Below are positions 1 to 4,181 of a stretch of DNA of 5,070 nt, piece after piece. Positions within the stretch are counted from its first letter, which is position 1; each line of letters begins with the position of its first letter. Made by a program: the position numbers and the translations under genes. The stretch is from assembly GCA_035711465.1 (NCBI GenBank), contig DASTCC010000513.1, positions 1 through 5,070 of the forward strand. Reading direction: 5' to 3'. Below the pieces are notes generated by a model that did not search any database, had not been told where the DNA came from, and saw only the letters and a program-made list of their open reading frames with translations. Source of the stretch: DASTCC01 sp035711465 (GTDB lineage Bacteria > Acidobacteriota > Vicinamibacteria > Vicinamibacterales > SCN-69-37).

Positions 1-178
1 CGGGAATCGGGTAATCGGGTAATCGGGAGCCACGCGTTAAGGCGCGGAACCACGGTCGTCCGATTGCCCGATCGCCGATTGGCCGATCGGCGATTCCCCG
101 ACCATCAGTTACCCGATTCTCGATGCCGCCCGTGGGACCCCGCGGAAGCCGCCGAGCCGCGGCTCGCATCGGCGCGGT
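1..178. repeat. Composite repeat, copy A (AATCGGG array + core + flank)
   Basis: Positions 1-27 are a short array (one CGGG, one AATCGGG, two TAATCGGG words), cut by the window edge. A conserved core follows (28-125), then a GC-rich flank (126-178). The core has an outer inverted repeat, GAATCGGGTAA at 4-14 against TTACCCGATTC at 109-119. Inside it is a perfect 9-bp stem, ATCGCCGAT at 71-79 against ATCGGCGAT at 86-94, with a 6-nt loop. The flank contains the 14-bp palindrome CGAGCCGCGGCTCG at 153-166. Core and flank recur nearly base for base at 303-453. Short open frames cross this repeat on both strands, but they only spell the repeat and look like no protein. Confidence 0.9.
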
Positions 179-249
179 GCGGCCTGTCGCCGGCGTCTCG
201 CTCAACGACCCTGGGGAGTCGTTTCGGTGTCACGAGTCGGGGAATCACC
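179..249. other. Unique spacer between repeat copies A and B
   Basis: This 71-bp stretch is not repeated elsewhere in the window. It separates the flank of copy A from the AATCGGG array of copy B. Copies B and C have no such spacer between them, so it is either original host sequence between two insertions or a remnant of something else. I see no gene or clear structure in it. Confidence 0.6.
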
Positions 250-453
250 AATCGGGAATCGGGAATCGGGTAATCGGGTAATCGGGTAATCGGGTAATCG
301 GGAGCCACGCGTCGAGGCGCGGAACCACGGTCGTCCGATTGCCCGATCGCCGATTGGCCGATCGGCGATTCCCCGACTATCGGTTACCCGATTCTCGATG
401 CCGCCCGTGGGACCCCGCGGAAGCCGCCGAGCCGCGACTCGCGTCGGCGCGGT
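250..453. repeat. Composite repeat, copy B (longest array + core + flank)
   Basis: The array at 250-302 is three 7-bp units (AATCGGG) followed by four 8-bp units (TAATCGGG) without interruption. The core is 303-400 and the flank 401-453. The outer inverted repeat is GAATCGGGTAA at 263-273 against TTACCCGATTC at 384-394. The inner 9-bp stem is 346-354 against 361-369, identical to copy A. The core differs from copy A at about four positions and the flank at two; one flank change breaks the palindrome seen at 153-166. The flank runs straight into the array of copy C at 453. This is the most complete copy. Confidence 0.92.
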
Positions 454-581
454 AATCGGGTAATCGGGTAATCGGATAATCGGGAGCCAGGCGTCGAGGC
501 GCGGAACCACGGTCGTCCGATTTCCGATCGCCGATTGGCCGATCGGCGATGCCCCGACTATCAGTTACCCGATTCTCGATG
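453..581. repeat. Composite repeat, copy C (array + core, flank absent)
   Basis: Four 8-bp units lie at 453-484, the third being TAATCGGA. The core is 485-581. The outer inverted repeat is 10 bp here, AATCGGGTAA at 454-463 against TTACCCGATT at 565-574. The inner stem is again perfect, 527-535 against 542-550, although one base has been lost just outside it compared with copies A and B. The similarity stops after GATTCTCGATG at 581. Beyond that point the sequence is the end of a sigma-factor reading frame instead of the flank of copies A and B, so 581 marks one true end of the core. Confidence 0.9.
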
Positions 582-742
582 GCACCTCGGAGGACCCGCA
601 GATACGCTTCCTGCGCCGCGTCCTCGGCGAGCGCCGGATCGCGGAGCACGCCGCGAGCGACGCCGATCGCCAGGCGCTGCGTCGCCCGCACCAGCCGGCC
701 GTAGGACTCGAGGTCTCTGGTCTGGGCGCGGCGGGACGACGA
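582..742 (-). pseudogene. ECF sigma factor remnant (region 2 N-terminal part)
   Basis: Read on the minus strand from 742, the frame encodes DLESYGRLVRATQRLAIGVA, an arginine-rich stretch, then LAEDAAQEAYLRVLR. This is the typical helix pattern of sigma-70 region 2 in ECF sigma factors, where the usual form resembles AEDAVQEVFLRAWR. About 50 codons are recognisable, against roughly 170-190 residues for a whole ECF sigma factor. Immediately after YLRVLRG the frame enters repeat copy C and regions 2.3 to 4 are missing. The 5' end is also damaged. A TGA at 743-745 closes the frame, the nearby ATG (744-746) is in another frame, and the only in-frame candidate start is a GTG at 689-691, inside the domain. 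One small indel would join that ATG to the sigma frame. I read it as a decayed or repeat-truncated gene. Confidence 0.72.
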
Positions 743-786
743 TCATGAATGAGCGGCTTGTGCGCGGCCGCCCGTCCGATGTCCGA

Positions 787-816
787 CCCCGATGCGGCGG
801 CCGCGGCGCATCGGGG
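787..816 (-). terminator. Hairpin just downstream of the DinB gene
   Basis: CCCCGATGCG at 787-796 and CGCATCGGGG at 807-816 form a perfect 10-bp stem with a 10-nt GC-rich loop. On the minus strand it starts 12 nt after the DinB stop codon and lies before the sigma-factor remnant. No T-run follows, so it is not a classical intrinsic terminator. It may act as a weak terminator or as a barrier protecting the mRNA 3' end. Confidence 0.5.
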
Positions 817-828
817 ACACCGCGAGCG

Positions 829-1338
829 CTAGCTGAAGCTCTTGTCGTCGGCCGACGGCCCGTAAAGCGCCGGGACGGTCGCGCCCATCAGGCGGAGGTA
901 GACCGTCATCTGGCCGCGATGGTGGGCGAGATGGTTGAACGAGTCCTGAATCATCTCGTGCCGCGGGCCTTCGGCGACGACGTTGCCGCCGACGAGGAGC
1001 TGCCAGTTCCTGTTCAGGTGGTCGTCGTTGGTGCCGTCGAGAGCGGCCCTTGCCTTGGCCGTCGCGTTCTCGAGGCCGCGGATGTAGTCGGCGCGCGTGG
1101 TCATCGGCTCGACGGTGAACTTCGGCCCGTCCTTCGGCGCGATGTCGAGGCCGTCCTGCGCGACCTGCGCCGCGACCCAGCTCGGAATCGTCGCCACCAG
1201 CAGCGCCAGGTAGCCGAACGGCATCGACTTGTCGTGCGGCTTCCACTGCGCTTTGTCGTCCGGCATCTGCTCGAGCGCCTTCTTCGAACGCGCGGACTCA
1301 CGGTCGAGTTGCGCGAGAAACATCTCCCTCAGCGTCAT
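829..1338 (-). CDS. DinB family protein (putative metal-dependent, four-helix bundle)
   Basis: The 169-residue product has the size and layout of DinB/YfiT-like proteins, four-helix-bundle enzymes that usually bind a divalent metal through three histidines. Several members are thiol-dependent S-transferases; the substrate here is unknown. Visible family features are QMPDDKAQWKPHDKSMPFGY (residues 24-43), the helix ending in PSW (52-54), the NHLAHHRGQ motif (135-143) and the C-terminal ALYGPSADD (157-165). His136 and His140 match the second and third metal ligands. The position where most relatives carry the first histidine (LAxH) is Leu47, so metal binding may be altered. There is no signal peptide, so the protein should be cytoplasmic. 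The start is supported by an AGGGAG ribosome site 8 nt upstream. The ATG overlaps the stop of the DUF763 gene as ATGA, implying translational coupling. The family call is firm; activity is not known. Confidence 0.9.
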   Translation of the reverse strand: MTLREMFLAQLDRESARSKKALEQMPDDKAQWKPHDKSMPFGYLALLVATIPSWVAAQVAQDGLDIAPKDGPKFTVEPMTTRADYIRGLENATAKARAALDGTNDDHLNRNWQLLVGGNVVAEGPRHEMIQDSFNHLAHHRGQMTVYLRLMGATVPALYGPSADDKSFS

Positions 1339-2549
1339 GTCGGTCTCTCCCTGTCGAAAAGTGGCAGCTGTCCGGTCCGAGCCGGCCGATCGAACACGGT
1401 GCGGCCGCCGAGGCCCGGCGAGATCGCCCGTTCGTGCGCGACGACGGCGTCGAAGTCGGCTTCCGGCGCCTGCGTCCTCTCGACCGCCCGTACGAAGCGA
1501 TCCAGCCGGCGGAGCCCGTCCTCGCGTGCCGGCGGATCGGTCTTCGCGCGTTCGATGCTGCGCCGCAGCACGGCGAGCGATTCGTCGTAGGTGCAAAGTG
1601 GCACGGGAAAGGGATGCCCGTCCTTGCCGCCGAGCGCGAACGAGAAGCGCGCCGGATCGTCGAAGCGGGCCGGTGTTCCGTGGATGACCTCGGCGATGAG
1701 CGCGAGCGCCTGCAGCGTGCGCGGGCCAAGCGACTCGACGAGCAGCAGCGAGGCGAAGTCGCGCAGCTGACGTTCGTGCGCGACCGCGAGCACGGCGCCG
1801 AGCCGCTTCAGATCGACGTCCGGCGCGCGCACGTCGTGGCGGCGAGGCGCCACCCACGATCGCGCGTCGCGCAGCATCGCGCCCGGCGGCTGCTGCGTGA
1901 TCTCGATCATCGCGCGCTGCGCGGGACCGGCCTCGGCATCCACCAGATTCAGGATCACCCCGCCGCGCTCGCCGACGATGCCGGTGTGCGGCGCGGAGAC
2001 GAAGTCACGGACGCTCGGCGAGTGCCAGTGATAGCGACGCGCGGTGCGCGTCTGCCCGTTCAAGCCCTGCTGCACGACCGCCCATTCGCCCGAGGCGGTG
2101 AGCACGAACGTGTGCAGGTAGATCTGGAAGCCGTCGGCGATGGCGTTGTTGTCGACGCGAGCGGTGAGCCGGCTGGTCCGCACCAGCGACTCGCCGTCGA
2201 GGCCGGTGCGATCGGCGAGCGCGCGCAGCTCGTCTGGTGTCCGCCGCGAGTGGCGGCCGCGGCCGCCGCAGATGTAGATGCCGAGATCGGCGGCGCGCGG
2301 ATTGAGGCCGCGTTTGAGCGCGCCCATCACCGACGTGGTGATCCCGGAGGAGTGCCAGTCCATGCCCATCACCGACCCCAGGGCCTGGAACCAGAACGGG
2401 TCGCTCAGTCTGCTGAGGAACTCGGAAGGTCCGTAGTCGATGACAATCGCTTCGGCGATCGCAGTGCCCAGCGACGTCATGCGCTCGGCCAGCCAGACCG
2501 GCACACGCCCGCCGTGGAGAGGCAGGTCGGCAGTGCCGGATCGCTTCAT
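1335..2549 (-). CDS. DUF763 domain-containing protein
   Basis: This 404-residue protein matches DUF763, a family spread over archaea and bacteria with no established function that I know of. Characteristic stretches are the N-terminal MKRSGTADLPLHGGRVPVWL (1-20), WFQALGSVMGMDWHSSGI (53-70), GIYICGGRGRHSRRTPDEL (90-108), ADGFQIYLHTF (138-148), GEWAVVQQGLN (154-164), RRYHWHSPSV (171-180) and GGKDGHPFPVP (307-317). Residues 265-292 (FASLLLVESLGPRTLQALAL onward) resemble a helix-hairpin-helix, which would suggest contact with DNA or RNA; this is inference. The tail from about 325 is charged and variable. There is no signal peptide or membrane segment. The ATG fits the conserved family N-terminus, although no clear ribosome site precedes it. 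The stop overlaps the DinB start, so the two genes form an operon. A 388-codon open frame on the opposite strand is a GC-rich shadow. Confidence 0.9.
   Translation of the reverse strand: MKRSGTADLPLHGGRVPVWLAERMTSLGTAIAEAIVIDYGPSEFLSRLSDPFWFQALGSVMGMDWHSSGITTSVMGALKRGLNPRAADLGIYICGGRGRHSRRTPDELRALADRTGLDGESLVRTSRLTARVDNNAIADGFQIYLHTFVLTASGEWAVVQQGLNGQTRTARRYHWHSPSVRDFVSAPHTGIVGERGGVILNLVDAEAGPAQRAMIEITQQPPGAMLRDARSWVAPRRHDVRAPDVDLKRLGAVLAVAHERQLRDFASLLLVESLGPRTLQALALIAEVIHGTPARFDDPARFSFALGGKDGHPFPVPLCTYDESLAVLRRSIERAKTDPPAREDGLRRLDRFVRAVERTQAPEADFDAVVAHERAISPGLGGRTVFDRPARTGQLPLFDRERPT
1347..1352 (-). promoter_or_regulatory. Ribosome binding site of the DinB gene
   Basis: The minus strand reads AGGGAG 8 nt before the ATG at 1336-1338. 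It lies inside the last codons of the DUF763 gene, so both reinitiation after DUF763 and independent initiation are possible. Confidence 0.7.
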
Positions 2550-2609
2550 CTGCTAACGCTACCGCCGCCGCGAGCTGCCGTCCACCGTTGCCGTGTGTGA
2601 CGAGTGTTG

Positions 2610-2623
2610 GATTGGGGAATCGG
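2610..2623. repeat. Two vestigial CCCGA-type heptads
   Basis: GATTGGG and GAATCGG lie head to tail with a 7-bp period between two genes. On the minus strand they read CCGATTC and CCCAATC. They resemble the AATCGGG units at 250-302 and look like a very short or decayed member of the same class of intergenic tandem repeats. Confidence 0.4.
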
Positions 2624-2631
2624 AAGGGGTT

Positions 2632-2643
2632 GTGTCCGGACAC
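2632..2643. other. 12-bp perfect palindrome GTGTCCGGACAC
   Basis: This is a perfect inverted repeat without a loop, 83 bp upstream of the DUF763 start and 45 bp past the stop of the upstream gene. The length and symmetry would suit a dimeric regulator's binding site for the DUF763-DinB operon, but there is only one copy and chance is possible. Confidence 0.35.
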
Positions 2644-2670
2644 GGCCGCCGTGGAAGGCCATCGGCCGTG
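2641..2670 (-). terminator. Possible hairpin after the anchored hypothetical gene
   Basis: CACGGCC at 2641-2647 pairs with GGCCGTG at 2664-2670 across a 16-nt loop. On the minus strand it begins 18 nt after the stop codon at 2689. There is no T-run and it overlaps the 12-bp palindrome, so the two structures would compete. It is a weak terminator candidate. Confidence 0.3.
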
Positions 2671-2688
2671 CCGGATGTTTCGCGAACG

Positions 2689-3180
2689 CTACTGCAGCGA
2701 CGCCACCGTCCACTGCGCTTCGGCGCTCGCCTTGTTCGCTTCGACGGCCGCGTTCAGATCGGGCTTGAGCTCCTGAATCGCCGCCTTGAGGCTCATGCGC
2801 TTCTCGAGCACGCGGTGCTTCAGCACGACGAACGGGATGCCGGTGTTGTGCGCCGCGTGCGCGACCGCGGCGAACTGCTCGCCGCTCGTGAAACCGTCAG
2901 CCGCCAGATTCAGATCGGCCCCCTGATTGAGCAGCGGACGAATCCGGACCTGCAGATCGGCGTCCGTCGGCTTGACGTTACGCAGCACGACGCGCGTCGG
3001 CGATCGCTCCGGACGTGGAGCCGCCGCAGGCGCAATCTCTCGAGCCGCGGGCACCGTCGACGCCGATGGCGCCGACGCCGACACCGACGAGTTGTCGCCC
3101 ACCGACGTGCCTACCCACACGCCAAGTGCCAGGGCGCCAACAAAGCCGGCCGCCAACGCGGTTGCTTTGCCCCAGGTCAT
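2689..3180 (-). CDS. Hypothetical protein with N-terminal membrane anchor or signal
   Basis: This 163-residue protein has a short positive N-terminus (MTWGK), a hydrophobic segment at about 6-25 suited to an uncleaved anchor or signal peptide, and an Ala/Ser/Pro-rich linker (about 30-62). A folded C-terminal domain follows (about 68-163). That domain contains LLNQGADLNLAADGFTSGEQ (83-102), FAAVAHAAHNTGIPF (103-117), then VLKHRVLEKRMSLKAAIQEL (119-138) and KPDLNAAVEANKA. The pattern of an NL-A-DGF-GQF-A-A-H-A-N-GIPF block followed by L-AIQ-LKP is one I associate with small secreted or anchored hypotheticals of Acidobacteria. No function is known to me. The domain should face the periplasm. The start has a strong GGAGG site 6 nt upstream. 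The gene is transcribed divergently from the one at 3484 and is separated from DUF763 by 139 bp, so it is probably its own unit. Confidence 0.8.
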   Translation of the reverse strand: MTWGKATALAAGFVGALALGVWVGTSVGDNSSVSASAPSASTVPAAREIAPAAAPRPERSPTRVVLRNVKPTDADLQVRIRPLLNQGADLNLAADGFTSGEQFAAVAHAAHNTGIPFVVLKHRVLEKRMSLKAAIQELKPDLNAAVEANKASAEAQWTVASLQ

Positions 3181-3186
3181 CTCACA

Positions 3187-3191
3187 CCTCC
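3187..3191 (-). promoter_or_regulatory. Ribosome binding site of the anchored hypothetical gene
   Basis: GGAGG on the minus strand lies 6 nt before the ATG at 3178-3180. This is the strongest ribosome site in the window and fixes the start. Confidence 0.8.
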
Positions 3192-3396
3192 CACGCCAAA
3201 CGGCTACTGCAAGATCCGTGACGAAATCGATACACGCGTAAGTGTTTGACAGTCTGGTAGTTGTCCGACTGGCTCGGAGAAGCGCGTGGGGTAGGAGTTC
3301 TGCCGGAGTGTCAGAAATACACGGACGCCAGGGACGAACGCCAGAAGTCGAGTTTGCTGTCGTGCGTGGCTTGTGCGCTCAACGCGCCCCCGCCGT
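3192..3396. other. Divergent intergenic region without recognised gene
   Basis: This is the left part of the 303-bp gap between the divergent genes starting at 3180 and 3484. The minus-strand gene's promoter must lie here or nearby, but I see no convincing -35/-10 pair for it. Open frames crossing the region on both strands have no ribosome site or family resemblance. Confidence 0.6.
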
Positions 3397-3438
3397 ACCC
3401 GAGCCGCGAGCCCCAAGCCCCGTCCCCCGAGCCCCGAG
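3397..3438. repeat. Heptanucleotide tandem array, consensus CCCCGAG
   Basis: Six units follow each other in strict 7-bp register: ACCCGAG, CCGCGAG, CCCCAAG, CCCCGTC, CCCCGAG and CCCCGAG. The array is degenerate at its left end and perfect at its right end. It shares the CCCGA core word with the CCCGATT units (reverse complement of AATCGGG) in the arrays at 1-27, 250-302 and 453-484. It ends 10 bp before the -35 element of the downstream gene. Confidence 0.8.
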
Positions 3439-3448
3439 CCAGCCCCAA

Positions 3449-3477
3449 TCGACCGCGCCGCCGACCAGTGATATATT
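3449..3477 (+). promoter_or_regulatory. Sigma-70-type extended -10 promoter of the gene at 3484
   Basis: TATATT at 3472-3477 is preceded by TG at 3469-3470, giving an extended -10 (TGaTATATT). TCGACC at 3449-3454 matches four of six bases of TTGACA at the ideal 17-bp spacing. A start point about 7 nt after the -10 falls on or next to the ATG at 3484-3486, so the transcript is probably leaderless. The AT-rich island stands out in GC-rich surroundings. Confidence 0.6.
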
Positions 3478-3483
3478 GTTACC

Positions 3484-3906
3484 ATGTTACCAACAAGCGA
3501 CAGAGCGTTCCTGTCGGCCTTCGAAGGGCTCGAGCTCGCCGGCGCGGATTTCAGTCATCGCAGTCACATCAGGTATGCGTGGCTGGTGCGGCGGGTCGCC
3601 GGCGCCGACGCCGCCAGGGATCGCATCGAGCGCGGCATCCGCGCGTTTGCCGAAGCGCAGGGCGCGGCCGCGAAGTACCACGTCACCATCACCGAAGCGT
3701 GGGTGCGGCTCGTCGAGGCGGCGATCGCCAGCGACCCGCCGGACGAGCGCGAGACGTTCGACGCGTGGGTCGCGCGCCACGCGCCGCTGCTCGACTCGTC
3801 GCGGCTGGCGCAGCATTTCAGTCTGGACCGTCTGCGATCCGAGCCGGCGCGGATCGGCTGGGTGGAGCCCGACCTGGCGTCGCTACCGCCGCGACCGGCG
3901 CGGTGA
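3484..3906 (+). CDS. Conserved hypothetical protein, 140 aa, likely leaderless
   Basis: This soluble, mostly helical protein has no signal peptide. Visible blocks are FSHRSHIRYAWLVRR (23-37), a helix with repeated arginines (ARDRIERGIRAFAEA, 44-58), KYHVTITEAWVRLVE (64-78), FDAWVARHAPLLD (92-104) and LAQHFSLDRLRSEPAR (108-123). The pattern of H-R-H-R-A-W followed by Y-H-x-T-I-T-x-A-W and a closing Y/F-S-x-x-R-L-x-S-x-x-A-R is one I have seen in a family of ~140-residue bacterial proteins without assigned function. The conserved His/Tyr/Thr residues hint at a ligand or active site, but that is inference. No ribosome site precedes the ATG; an extended -10 promoter ends 6 nt before it. The 3' end overlaps the minus-strand gene at 3883 by 24 bp. 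Confidence 0.75.
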   Translation: MLPTSDRAFLSAFEGLELAGADFSHRSHIRYAWLVRRVAGADAARDRIERGIRAFAEAQGAAAKYHVTITEAWVRLVEAAIASDPPDERETFDAWVARHAPLLDSSRLAQHFSLDRLRSEPARIGWVEPDLASLPPRPAR

Positions 3907-4161
3907 CGCGGCGCGTTCCCTCAGCCGGTGGCTGTCGGCCGCGGTCAGATCGAGACCGTAGATGTCACGGAGCTTCGCGATCGTCGCCAACGTCTTCGGG
4001 CTGAACGGCGCCTTGCCCTCGAAGACGTGCAGCATCACGCCCTCGACCAGATCGCCGAGCGACAGGTCCAGCGACTCGGCCAGTCCCTTGAGCACTTTGA
4101 GAATCCGGCTCTCGAGCCGGAAACCGGTTTGAACGCGGGTCACGCTGCGGGTGGCGGCCAT
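3883..4161 (-). CDS. Small ribbon-helix-helix-like hypothetical protein, 92 aa
   Basis: Residues 10-48 follow the ribbon-helix-helix order: a beta-strand (VQTGFRLES, 10-18), helix A (RILKVLKGLAESLD, 19-32), a short turn (LSLG, 33-36) and helix B (DLVEGVMLHVFEG, 37-49). Then comes SPKTLATIAKLRDIYGLDL (54-72) and a basic tail. RHH proteins usually bind DNA as dimers, so a small regulator or antitoxin-like role is possible, but no partner toxin is adjacent and the family is not one I can name. The gene begins 13 bp after the stop of the PD40 gene. An AAGGTGAT ribosome site overlaps that stop, so the two are probably cotranscribed. Its 3' end overlaps the convergent gene at 3484-3906 by 24 bp, within its basic SPRRSRR tail. 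Confidence 0.72.
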   Translation of the reverse strand: MAATRSVTRVQTGFRLESRILKVLKGLAESLDLSLGDLVEGVMLHVFEGKAPFSPKTLATIAKLRDIYGLDLTAADSHRLRERAASPRRSRR

Positions 4162-4173
4162 GGGGGAAATGGC

Positions 4174-4181
4174 ATCACCTT
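4174..4181 (-). promoter_or_regulatory. Ribosome binding site overlapping the PD40 stop codon
   Basis: AAGGTGAT on the minus strand is complementary to the 16S rRNA tail and contains the TGA stop of the propeller gene (4175-4177). It lies 12 nt before the ATG at 4159-4161, rather long, so initiation may depend on ribosomes finishing the upstream gene. Confidence 0.5.

Noticed and set aside
1..581. CRISPR array
   Set aside because: The repeats are ~98-bp cores with unequal spacing (hairpins 275 and 181 bp apart) and internal short-word arrays. There are no uniform spacers and no cas genes.
64..691. Several small open frames rich in PDYPITRL-type peptides
   Set aside because: They are translations of the 8-bp tandem repeat, which spells the same 8-residue peptide in any frame. 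They carry no start signals, and frames are not kept between copies.
535..1590. Plus-strand open frame (351 codons) across the sigma remnant, DinB and part of DUF763
   Set aside because: It starts inside repeat copy C, crosses three unrelated features and has low-complexity composition, so it is an antisense shadow.
1434..2600. Long plus-strand open frame (388 codons) opposite DUF763
   Set aside because: It mirrors the codon pattern of the DUF763 gene on the other strand, a common effect in GC-rich DNA. Its product is arginine/alanine/histidine-rich without any family resemblance.
2005..2643. Minus-strand frame of 212 codons overlapping the DUF763 start
   Set aside because: It overlaps the N-terminal half of DUF763 in a different frame; its product is low-complexity and arginine-rich.
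3246..3251. Perfect TTGACA on the plus strand as a -35 element
   Set aside because: No acceptable -10 hexamer lies 16-18 bp downstream, and the region lacks a gene that it could serve directly.
3242..4004. Two long plus-strand open frames overlapping the gene at 3484
   Set aside because: They cross the heptad array and run out of frame through the real gene. They have no ribosome site, and their products are arginine/proline-rich.
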